A stretch of DNA of 64,000 nucleotides from contig WUJK01000014.1 of assembly GCA_011317545.1 (NCBI GenBank), forward strand, positions 558,001 through 622,000, in the 5' to 3' direction. Below the pieces are notes generated by a model. That model did not search any database. It saw only the letters and a program-made list of their open reading frames with translations, and was not told the DNA's origin. The position numbers were made by a program, and so were the translations under genes. The DNA comes from Coniella vitis. Lineage: Eukaryota > Ascomycota > Sordariomycetes > Diaporthales > Schizoparmaceae. Every line of letters starts with the position of its first letter. Position 1 is the stretch's first letter. Of the stretch, positions 23,412 to 33,013 are shown in pieces.

Positions 23412-24847
23412 CTATCTTACCTTACCTAGGGTAGGTAGGTATGCCAACGCACACAAAGTCTTGTCTTGGGAATCGTCAATTGTTGCTGCTGCTGCTGCTG
23501 CTTCTTTTTCATTTTCTGCTTCATCTGCTCCTCCTCCTCCTCCTCCCACACCATGACACCCATCCGCATCCCGACGACCCAGGACCTCGGAAATCCACCT
23601 CCCCGTCGCAACAAGCTCACCCAGATCCACACCCGTCTGGACACCTCGGTGGTGGAAGGCCCGGACGAGGTCCTCTGTTGCTACGTTGCCAGGTGACGCG
23701 GTCAAGGACGACTTTCTGTTTTTGTTTGCATCGACAGGAGAAGCAGTAGAAGCAGCAGCAGCAGAAGAAGACACAACAGCAAAAGGACAACCCCCCAGCC
23801 CCGCCACGCTCCCATCAAACGTCCGCAGGCCCATTTCGTACGCTTTGAGGACATTGGCGACGGCTTGGCCGTGGGTGTCGTGGAAGTGGCCTGCGAGTTT
23901 GCACGAGGGGATTCCTCCTCCTCCTCCTTGGACTTTTTGTTGTGGTGTTGTGGTGGTGCCAGTGGCAGTGGCAGTGGCAATGGCAACGGCAGGGTGAGAA
24001 GACGAAGCCGCGGACGAGGACTCGGACGGGGACTCAATTGCGCTGTGGGCGTTGCTGGTTGCAGAGAGAGAAGAGTTCGCTGCTGCTGCTGGCGATGCGG
24101 GAGAAAGCAAGACTGCCAGAAGAGTCTCAATGTCCTGCGGCGTGGCGGTGCCCAGGGTATCGCCCAGACTGACTTCGTAACAACCCATTTCGAGCAAGGC
24201 GTGGGCGGTGCGTAGGACGGCGGACGAGGGTGTTGGGCCGTCGTAGGGGCAGGCGATGACGCATGAGATGTATCTGGAGGACGGTGTTAGTTGATCTTGT
24301 CCTTTGTTTTCCAAGCGCCAGCGCATATAGTTTCCTTCTTATTCATAAAAATCCTGAATGAAAACAAGTTGAAGAAAGGGAAAAAGAGCACCCACCCCCG
24401 AACAGCAACTCCCTCCTCGCGCGCCCGAACACAAACCTCCCTCGCCCTCTCCAAAGCCTCCTCAACAGAGCAATTCGTGTTCTTCCGCGAAAAGCTCTCG
24501 GAAGCCGACACAAATACAGCCACCTCTTTCACCCCAGACCCAAGTGCGCCATCGAGTCCGCGCAAGTTGGGGATCAACACAGGTAAACGCAGCGAAGTAT
24601 CGCGCAGCAGCGGCGCAATGGCGCGTAGGACCTCGGTGTTGTCGGCGAGTTGCGGAATCCATTTGGGTGAGACGAAGGAGGTTGCCTCGACATTGACGAG
24701 ACCTGCGCGGACGAGGCGTCGAATGAGTTCGATTTTGATGGCGGTGGGCACAAGGTGGGGGATGTTTTGGAGGCCGTCGCGCGGGGAGACTTCGACGATG
24801 CGGACTGCGGCGGATGGTGGTGATGGTGTTGTGGGTTCTGGAGCCAT
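23412..24847 (-). CDS. 3-hydroxy-3-methylglutaryl-CoA lyase with low-complexity insertions
   Basis: Two exons, 24847-24396 and 24273-23412. The intron 24274-24395 (GTGGGT...CAG) joins in phase 2 to give ...RGYISCVIACP; total 437 aa. The enzyme splits HMG-CoA into acetyl-CoA and acetoacetate, the last step of leucine breakdown. Family marks are VSPRDGLQN near residue 20, VEATSFVSPKW, NLRGLDGAL, YEVSLGDTLGTATP, HFHDTHGQA (metal-binding HxH), and the catalytic-loop cysteine in VAGLGGCPFA. Common eukaryotic forms are about 300-330 aa. The extra length comes from an Ala/Ser/Thr-rich insertion after ETLLAVLL, a second Ser/Ala-rich insertion right after GGCPFA and before GNVATEDLV, and a Gly/Ala-rich C-terminal tail. 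No clear mitochondrial presequence or PTS1 is seen. A missed 3' intron could explain the odd tail. The start is the first ATG, directly before the conserved VRIVEVSPRDG. Confidence 0.9.
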
Positions 24848-25868
24848 GGTTGTCGCAGCTATTGTCGTCGTCGTTTGTGGTTGTAGATGCTGGCTCCCCT
24901 GTGTGGCCGGTCGATTGTGTTACGGTGCCATGAGAAGGAGATGATCAAGTGAGTTGCATATTCTGTGAGTATCAAATCAACCTGGGAAGTTCTGCCTACA
25001 AAGGAAGAAGAAAATCGATGAAACGAAGCACAGCAACTCGAGCATTTAATTGTGTCAAATAAGCAACGGCAGAGTCTAAAATAAGCACTTGATCATCAAT
25101 CACATGGGGAACACCGACACATACTATTTAGCCTCAGCAGCTTTGGAGGATTGACAGGCTGAGACTCCGTGTCCGTGGCTTTCGGGGATGACGACAGAGG
25201 CCATACCTCGGCCCATCAGGTCCTCCAGGTCCCCTTCCATCTTTTCTGTCTCCTTTTTGGGGGGCGAATGGCTCCGCTGTTCAAAGGTGTGTTGCAATTC
25301 GTTTGGTCGGGGAGTTTTGGATTGGGAAAAGACATGCCGCATCCGGTTTGGTGGGCTTCGGTCCGGACATGTTCTGGGTCTTGTGATGCGTCTCGATTCG
25401 AGTAATGAAAGGTGCTCGGTATTCGCCCATCGGAGGATTACCGTACAGCCAGCCTCTTACTCGCTCGAGGCAGACACACGCTGACTTGCACTCGAAGCAA
25501 ATTCCTACCATACCTGGGTAGGCCGAATGAAAAAGATTTAGCGGTACATGAGCAATATCTGCAAAAGCCGGTGGGGTACAGTAGCCTAAAGTATCTACTA
25601 TGTAGATCTTCCACCCGAATCCTTTCCTTCAGTGACGACAGTGCTTCACCAGGAAACCGACTACTAACACGCCCGTGTCTTCGGGTTGGCTGATCCCAGT
25701 CTAGGGCTGAGGTTAAGTTCAGAAGTCCCAGGTAGGCCGATGAGTGAGCCGCTAAAGACAGCGCCGGCCCTCTCTGGCTGTTACACCGATCCAACTTGTC
25801 GGATTCTTCTCTACTTGGCGGCATTGCGCTTTCACCGTCCAGCCAAGCCCATCTCGAGGACCCTTTAA
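24848..25868. other. Intergenic, HMG-CoA lyase promoter and BTB gene 3' side
   Basis: There is no supported gene. It holds the upstream region of the HMG-CoA lyase and the terminator side of the BTB gene, both on the minus strand. One TACTATGT motif lies at 25596-25603. Overlapping frames here show no domain. Confidence 0.55.
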
Positions 25869-27177
25869 TCAAGCAAGTCTCTCACTCAGGCACGAGAATA
25901 GTTCACTGGAAAAGTCGGGTACCTCGTACATCAATGAGTGAAACGCATCATTGTCGCATACATGCTCGGCTTGGCAAGCATAAAAGAGCGCGATCATCTC
26001 TCGTATCTTGTCATCCGCACGTGTGTTCGCCAAGAGGTACTTGGCCATGATAGCAACATCGTCGCAGCGGCTGGGAAACAGCAGAAAACAGCTGAGTGTG
26101 GCATGGAGCCGATGAAGAGAGACTCGACATAGCTCGGGAATGCTATATTTGTCGCCAATCACATAGAGCTTGGCGTGGCACATGAAAACTCCACTGTAGT
26201 CCTCGCATGGCTCGGTGTTCTGCCGTGGCATGAAGGCCGGCACCGAAGGTGGATATTCGGCTCCATCGTCATCGAGAAATCTGGCAATGAGTCTAGCCCT
26301 TGGTGAGATTCTTGTCTTTGTTAAAGAACCGGTACAGCGAGGGCAGTTGTGGTACGCGGAGTTGCAATCGTAACAGACCGACGACCCGAAAATTTGTAGA
26401 CACCTCGGACATTCCAGACTTGCAGACGTACCCCCAGAGCGAATCTGGCGTTTTGAATTCGCACAACCATGTGCCTTGCAAGATTGGTTAGCGCAAGCAG
26501 CTCTCGAGGAGTCGGTGAGATGATAATCTATGCATCTGGGGCAGTGCGAGAAGGCAGAGGCGCATTCGCCACACTGCTCGCTCTGATACAACTCGCGACA
26601 GATCAAGCAAAGGACAGACCCGAGCTTCTCATTGTAGATTCGCTTGTTGTTTGAGCACACCGGATTATGACAGCAGCGAGGGTCGAATACATCGGCCGTA
26701 GACGGGCACCCGGCCTGCGCGTGGAGGTGACGAAGTGAAGGCGGCGCAGTTTCTGCAACTTCCGTTGCTGACGCCACACCGTCTTGACTGACAGATGATT
26801 CCTCCTCCGCTTGCACAACGTTTTCGAAGCTGGGAACATCGCCCTGGCCAATGACGATGACTGGATTTTCGGTGGTGTAGGTCTCCGCATAAGCCCACGC
26901 GACGAGGCGCACAAAGGTATCCTCGTCGATATCTGGCCAGTCAATGTGCAGTTCCTGGGCCTCCTTGTGCGGCCCATTCATGAGGATATCGAGGGACTTG
27001 GAAAGTCTAGCGATGGCCCCGCCATGGATGGAATATTCTTTTCCGTTGTCGCCGATGGTGAACCTGTAGATTTTGGAATCTAGGATACTGCAAAGTCCTC
27101 TTAGCATATCTTCTGGCGCCTACATTGAATAAGGAAGATCAAGGTTCTTTGACTTACTCTGTGAAGTCCGGTGCCAT
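25869..27177 (-). CDS. BTB/POZ protein with an inserted duplicated 8-cysteine module
   Basis: Two exons, a 20-nt first exon (27177-27158) and 27087-25869. The intron 27088-27157 (GTAAGT...GCAG) joins MAPDFT-D to ILDSKIYRF in phase 2; 412 aa. Residues 8-80 are the first half of a fungal BTB domain (FTIGDNGKEYSIHGGAIARLS). The second half resumes at about 308 with FMCHAKLYVIGDKYSIPEL. Between them sits a roughly 225-residue insertion with two cysteine modules. Module 1 uses C146, C151, C167, C170, C179, C182, C189 and C192. Module 2 uses C210, C215, C233, C236, C245, C248, C255 and C258. The spacing is C-x4-C-x15/17-C-x2-C-x8-C-x2-C-x6-C-x2-C, so they are an internal duplication likely to bind zinc. 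BTB domains dimerise or recruit Cul3, but the partner here is unknown. The tiny first exon is chosen because it gives a clean start before the conserved BTB strand. Confidence 0.75.
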
Positions 27178-28439
27178 GGCAATTTTGCTCGAGGGACTCA
27201 GTTGCGAGGCCTAGGTCTTGGTGAAAGGGTTACTTCCTTTGTATTGGAAAAAACTGTGATCCGTTTTCACTTTCCAACACAAGGAAGACGAGTGTAGACA
27301 GACTCTGGTGACAGACTAATTGGGATGAGGTTGGAAGTTTGCTGCCGAATATCACAGAAGAGTCGAGAGTATTTAAGCACGGAGCCAAACGTCAGGGCAC
27401 AAGAGTTTGCCGCGTACATAGTACTTGCTTCACCTGGGGCCATGCTTTTCTTTCGTTGCGTGCTGGTAAAGGGCAGGCCTCATGCATCTGCCCATCACAC
27501 AGACGCGGCAAAACTTGGGTTTGACAGCAACTGCCAAAGAGGCTCTTCACCGCCATTCCAGACTCCCTTCATTCCTTTTGGTAGTATCGTAGGGTTCATT
27601 GAGACAAGCTGTGACAAACGAGGTCCTTGCCTGGCACCATTTAAGCTGGAGCGTTGTGTCAGCGATGGTGGTTGTCAAGGAAGCACGCTTCGCGTAGGAA
27701 AAAGGAATGCACGCACCATGAGATGCGCTTCCATCGGGCTCATCCTGTACATCAATGCATCGTAGTCGAAGTAACATGCGTGCGTATTGTCAGCGTGGTG
27801 GGTGGGACAGAGGGAAGAAAGGAAAGAAAAGAAAAATGGTGCGGGCAGTACTAGCAGTGCTACATCTTGAAGGCGGTTGTGAAGCCTGAGAGCACCTAGT
27901 AGCCTAGCATGTCTAGGTACATAGTAAAGTCTTATATAGTGGCTTCTTGAGCTATCACACCAGAGGGCTAGCACCAGTGACTCAGCCAAAACAGAACCCG
28001 CTAACCTTGTGACGTCGTGCCTGAGCTCGCGCTATCTTGCCGAGGCTCATGGCACTATCAACTGCTCGCAAAAGCACACCACAGCTTTCCCATCCTCATG
28101 TACTTACTGCCAAACGTGGAAGGCACGTGTTTGTAACACGGCAAACAAACCTGTCAACCCATCAAACCTTCTTCCACCCATTCAAAGGCTCTGGTGCAAG
28201 AATGGGACGCCCCGTACATTTGTCACTGTGATTGATTGAGAGAAGCCTGGCTCTTCTTGTCTTATCACGTTCGCGACAGCCTTTCCTCATTGGCCAGGTC
28301 AACCCTCCTCCGCCTTTGCCTGTGGGACGTTCGATTGCCGCTTGCATCCCCGTCTTGACAGCAGCAAGTAGGCCCTCGTGCCGTTGGTCGTTGACGGCGG
28401 GCAGTCATTAACAGAGATACAAGAGGCGATCCAACAACC
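27178..28439. other. Divergent promoter region between BTB gene and PEX3
   Basis: No gene is supported. The frame 27325-27765 (+) has no recognisable domain. Two ACATAGTA motifs lie at 27416-27423 (within GTACATAGTAC) and 27919-27926. The region must hold promoters for both divergent genes. Confidence 0.55.
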
Positions 28440-29837
28440 ATGTTGGCGGCAACGCGGCGATGGTTCCGCCGCAACAGGACGCCCCTTGCTGTGGGTGTTG
28501 GCATCATTGGTGCGGGCTACTTTATCACGCAGTATGCCCTCAACAAACTCAAAGATGCCCGCGAGCGCATGAGCAGTGATCGCATTGCCAAGGAGAAGTT
28601 AGCCATTTACCTTTTTCCCCCATGCCCCAGTTCTCCAGCCTGGCAAGTGGTCAGTCAATGCCCACAACTAACCAAGTTCTCTTCTTTCCAACCGCACAGC
28701 CTACGGCGACGCTTCCAACAAAACCAAGAGGATTGCACATATACCGTTCTCGCCCTCTTGCCTACCGCCGCAACCAAAATCCTCGAGACACTCGACGTCG
28801 AGAAAATCACGCTCGAGATCCAGCAGCTCAAGGGCGGCATTGGCGCCAGGTCCATCAAGAGCGGGAGTGGCGACTCCATGAGCCTGCCAGAGACGGTGGG
28901 CTTGACGGATGACGATGGCCGCAGCATCATATCCACCAGCGAGAGCGGCATACATGCAAGTCAGATCACCATACCACCATCGAGCCAACCGATAGCAGGG
29001 GAGCAGGTTCAGGCGCAGCTAGAGAAGCCCAAGAGGACCAAGAGACAGCTATGGGGAGACGTGACTATAAGTTGTAAGTTGCATTCGATGTCAAAATGCA
29101 GGGTGCCTGAATGGAACTAACCCCATCTTTGCAGCCATCACAAGAGCATTCACTCTCTTGTATACCCTCGCCCTCCTGACTATGCTCACGCGCATCCAGC
29201 TCAACCTCCTGGGCCGGCGGAGCTACCTCTCCAGCGTGATAACGCTCGCGGCAGGATCCAACAATACCGGCGCCATCAGCCTCGAGAACAAGGACGACGA
29301 CAACTCCACCGATGCATATGGAGAGGACTTTGAGGTCAACCGCAAGTACCTCACCTTTAGCTGGTGGCTGCTGAACAAGGGCTGGGTCGACGTGATGCAG
29401 CGAGTTGAGGCCGCCGTCAGGCAGGTCTTTGGACAGATGAGCCCGCGCGACCAGGTTTCGTATAGCTCCTTTTCCAAAATGACACGAGAAGTCAGGAGGC
29501 TAGTCGAAGCACCATTGGCGACACAGCAACAAACTGGCAGCTCCCCACCAACTTCTACAAACTGGCTATCCTTTCTCCTCCCGCCCCCAGACATGGAGGA
29601 CTATGTCCTCAAGGAATCTGGCATCCTAGACGACAGCGCCGCCTCCCAAACTCATCTCACCGAGCGCGGTCCCTGCAGCCCCACCTCGGCAGCATCCCTC
29701 CGCCATCTCCTCGACGAAACATCCGACATCATCGACTCGCCGACTTTCACCCACGTCCTCACTCAGCTCCTCGATGCCGGCTTCACATTGCTGCTCGAGA
29801 AGAAAATCGGCGAAGGCACCTTTGACCTACCCCCAAC

Positions 29838-29871
<34 letters not shown>

Positions 29872-30315
29872 CTACCATCATTGTCGTCAACACCGTCTAT
29901 CCTCATAGATCCCGAAGGCATCAGCCCCGAGCTACACATTCTCCGCCAAGAGCGCAAGGTCCTCCTGCCAAAATGCCTCTCGGCGCTGACCCGGCAGGCC
30001 CACCACATTGGCAATGGCATGCCAAACGAGTATCTCGAAGCCATGGAGTCAGTGGCGGATCTTGAAGGATTTGCGGCGGTGGTGTACTCGAGCAATTGGG
30101 AGAATGAGGTCAGGGAAGAGGATGTGATGCAGACTTCCTCCGTAGTAAGCGTTAGCAGACCCGAGTCGACGAGGGGCGGTGAGACTCAACTCCAGCAGTC
30201 AATGACGATCAGTGGTGAGGAGGAGAGCCAGAGTGTGGTGCTTGTGGATCCTACGCAGAGCTCGCTCGAGAGTATCTGGAACAAGGTCACGGACAAGTCA
30301 ATAGGATCAGCATAA
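28440..30315 (+). CDS. PEX3: Peroxisomal biogenesis factor Pex3
   Basis: Three exons: 28440-28597, 28700-29073 and 29135-30315. Introns of 102 and 61 nt (GTTAGC...CAG, GTAAGT...CAG) join in phases 2 and 1. The joins give KENLRRRFQQNQ and VTISSITRAF; 570 aa. The protein is a peroxisomal membrane anchor that docks Pex19 to insert peroxisomal membrane proteins. The N-terminus has a basic cluster (RRWFRRNR) followed by a membrane segment (about 16-33), the Pex3 targeting pattern. The phrase NQEDCTYTVLALLPT is the conserved Pex3 core, and LYTLALLTMLTRIQLNLLGRR and the FSWWLLNKGW helix also match. A CAA-coded poly-Gln run (about 412-424) and a Ser/Thr-rich C-terminal tail are additions usual in fungal orthologues. 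The gene converges with BET5 0.8 kb downstream. Confidence 0.95.
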
Positions 30316-31089
30316 CTGAAATAAGCAAACGCAAATGAGGCACAAACTTGAATCAGATGACGAGACACCATATCCCAAGTTTTATGCATGCCATACTTGC
30401 ACACAGGAAAGCCGGACTAAGACAGAAGTCTGGCTCATTGATCTTCATGAATAAGTCATGAATTGAAGGGTTATGCGAGGATGACACAGAATACCCAACG
30501 GCTCGTCTTTAGTAGACATGTTTCCCGGTACAATAATTGCTACCTAAGGTCATGAAGCAGACCTATATGACACACAACATCCTGTAGCGTTTCTTCCCCG
30601 TATTGAAGACACTCGATTGCCATTCACCATAGTCCACCTATATGTTGACTCCAAGCGAGAAATGGCAGCTCACTTCTTTCTCCTTTCCAGAATCGAGCGT
30701 TCGCCTCGACCATGAGCGGCACACCTGGGATGTGCGGAGAAATCTCGGTGCAGCTGGCACAACCCCAAATAATCGACCGCTGTACCGGATATCTCAGCGC
30801 GCTGCTTGTCATTTCTTCGACCGCAGTGCTGTAGCGCCGGTCCCTTCATAGTGATCCGAGCCGAAGCATGGAGGGTGAAGTATTGTTACGGTCAGAGAGG
30901 GAATGATGTACCGTAGCAATCCGTTGCCTCTTGCCAGCACTATGGCCCTGGTATGACCATCGACAGCCTCCACGGCAACGCAATCGGCGAGCTCCTTTGG
31001 CGACCTTTGTCTCGGGACGCTTCGTAAGGCAATCGATATTGCCGCTATATCGGGCTGTCACTCGTACGTTGGCGAAATTTGGCCATGTT
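30316..31089. other. Convergent intergenic region, PEX3 and BET5 3' ends
   Basis: I see no gene and no notable repeat in these 774 bases. It probably contains the two 3' untranslated regions. Confidence 0.55.
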
Positions 31090-31855
31090 TCACTGCAGTC
31101 CTCTGATGAATTGGTCCAAGCCCATTTCGAACAACTCGTTCTTGACGCCTTCACCGCCCTTGTGCTCGACAGGAGCGAGTGGGTTCTTGATAACTGGTGG
31201 TCGCATCGACTTGTTAGCCCGCTCTCCCGTTGTAACCACATATTAACTATCTCTTGGGTTTGTCTTGCGGTTCCACCATCGGCCAAGTATAGTATAAAAG
31301 CAACCTACCATATTCCACCCAAAGATTGATGTAGATCTGGTGCAGCACATTGCGCATACTCATGGTGGCCGTGTCGGTGAGGAGGACAAAGCGCAGGTTC
31401 GTCGGCGTCTCATAGTAGTGCAGACGGTACTGGCCCGTGCGGAACGAAATAAAAGCGTCGTCCTCGCCGCCGAGCTTGCGCACAATGTTGCGCAGGGAAA
31501 AGACGGTACCAAAGATGAGCTTGGCGTCGTTTTGGGCGCGGGTGGATAGCTTCGGGTTGTTGCCTCCTGCGACGCCCGCTGCACTGTTCGCGTTGGCGGG
31601 ATTCGTAATGGTGGCGTTGTTGTTGTTGCTGCTGTTGGGATCATTGGGGTTGTTTGTGGTTGTGATCGAGCCTGTGGATGGCACTGTTGTCGTCGTCGTC
31701 GTCGAGACGGGGAGGGCGGCTTGCGAAGGGGCCAGCCAGGACTTTGTGTAGACGCATTCGGCTGGGGAGCAAAAGGCCAATTAGTGGATTGTCTGACTGG
31801 TGTCGTGGATGGACATACTGTGCCTGTCAAAAATGTAGAAGGAGTAGACAGCCAT
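31090..31855 (-). CDS. BET5: TRAPP complex subunit Bet5 (TRAPPC1)
   Basis: Three exons: 31855-31819, 31761-31309 and 31193-31090. The introns (GTATGT...CAG and GTAGGT...CAG) give MAVYSFYIFDRHTECVYTKSW and WVEYVIKNPLAPVEHKGG, both in correct phase; 197 aa. Bet5 is a longin-fold core subunit of the TRAPP complexes that activate Ypt1/Rab1 for ER-to-Golgi and autophagy traffic. The conserved core KLIFGTVFSLRNIVRKLGG, the F-x-x-Y-R-L-H-Y-Y-E-T-P-T strand pair and the C-terminal GVKNELFEMGLDQFI identify it. Between strands 1 and 2 there is a Thr/Asn/Pro-rich insertion of about 50 residues, making it longer than yeast Bet5. The insertion is low complexity and probably a disordered loop. The 37-nt first exon was placed by the conserved VYSFYIFDRH start. 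Confidence 0.95.
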
Positions 31856-33013
31856 GGTGGGCAAGTCTATTCGGCTCTATCAACGTCACATCACGATGCC
31901 GCAAGCTCGTTGTTTTGGACAAGTGAACCGCCGGAGCGGCTGTACTATGTACGTACTATGCTATGTAAGCCAGCCAGGGGGCGTTGTTGTTGTCCATGTA
32001 CAGCAGGGGCGCAAGGATGCTAGCGTGCCAGCGTGCCAGCGTGCCAGACTGCCAGACTGCCAGGGTACTATGTACAAAGCACAGCAGGTGGTAGGCCTGC
32101 TAGGGTGCTGGATTGCCAGGACGTCGGAATCGGAAAGCATCCCCGGACGCGGTAGGAAGCGGGGCAACTGTTTCTTTCAGTTTTATTTTATCTTGAGAAA
32201 GGGCAGGAGGCAGGAAGGCTTATTTCGGCAACCACGTTGGGCTAGCAGGTTAGCCGTCCAGGTTGGGCAGGGATGGGGTAGCTGAGCCCGTCTACTACAT
32301 AGTACTTACCTAGGTAGATAATCACTTGGTGGGAAGCAAGCAGAAAAGAAGAGGAAAATAACAAGACGACAACCCAACAATCAATCCAACAGTCCTCGTC
32401 AAAACGGGGAGCAACAGATGGCCCAAGTACACAGCCATGCAGTGCTGACCAGTCTTTGACCAACAAGTCCAAGTGTCCCACCTGCCAGGTACTTTACTTG
32501 CGCCGTGCGCCCAGTCCAAGCCTCTTCCAGGGTCGTGCGAGCGAGCCAGCGAGCGAGGCGCACACGCTGACCACGGCTGCAAAAAAACCGGTGCATGCTG
32601 TTTGGTTGGTCAGAAGGGCGAACTGATGGGTCGAAGGAAATCCGTCCGTGATTGCTTGATATACTCGTCCTCCCTCGCTTGGCTTCTGCCTCTGTCAAAC
32701 TGATATCTCTGGTCTTCTCCGTTTCTGCAAGCCAGGAAGCAGCCTGCGGCAGCCCAGATTCAACACGCACGACAAGAGGAAGTAAAAGGATCAGGTTGCG
32801 CATACTAATCGCATTATCTCACTACGGCCCTCCACACATAGAGATCGCGCCCGAAACTGCGCCGTCTCGACGAGTCTCTGAAAGGGAAACAAGGCCCAGC
32901 CGCCAAGCAATCCATCGCAGTCAGAAAGTTGGCGTTTGGGCGTTCGCAGCATTCGGGAATCAACAGCCAGCCCCGCGCAACGGAGCCTAGTATCACCCCC
33001 ATCAGATTGTCCC
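31856..33013. other. Divergent promoter region between BET5 and the CaMKK-like gene
   Basis: There is no supported gene. Three TACTATGT-type motifs lie at 31943, 32066 and 32297, two of them in the full GTACTATGTAC form. An 8-base tandem repeat lies at 32022-32063, and a TACCTAGGTA palindrome near 32307. The 3' part is likely the kinase leader, and an in-frame ATG at 32936 lies upstream of the chosen start. Confidence 0.55.
32022..32063 (+). repeat. 8-bp tandem repeat, AGCGTGCC/AGACTGCC units
   Basis: Five tandem 8-bp units, three AGCGTGCC and two AGACTGCC, end directly before a GTACTATGTAC motif. A similar CTGGCAGG-type 8-bp tandem lies at about 40153-40187, so a TGCCAG-core tandem recurs in the non-coding DNA. 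Confidence 0.8.
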
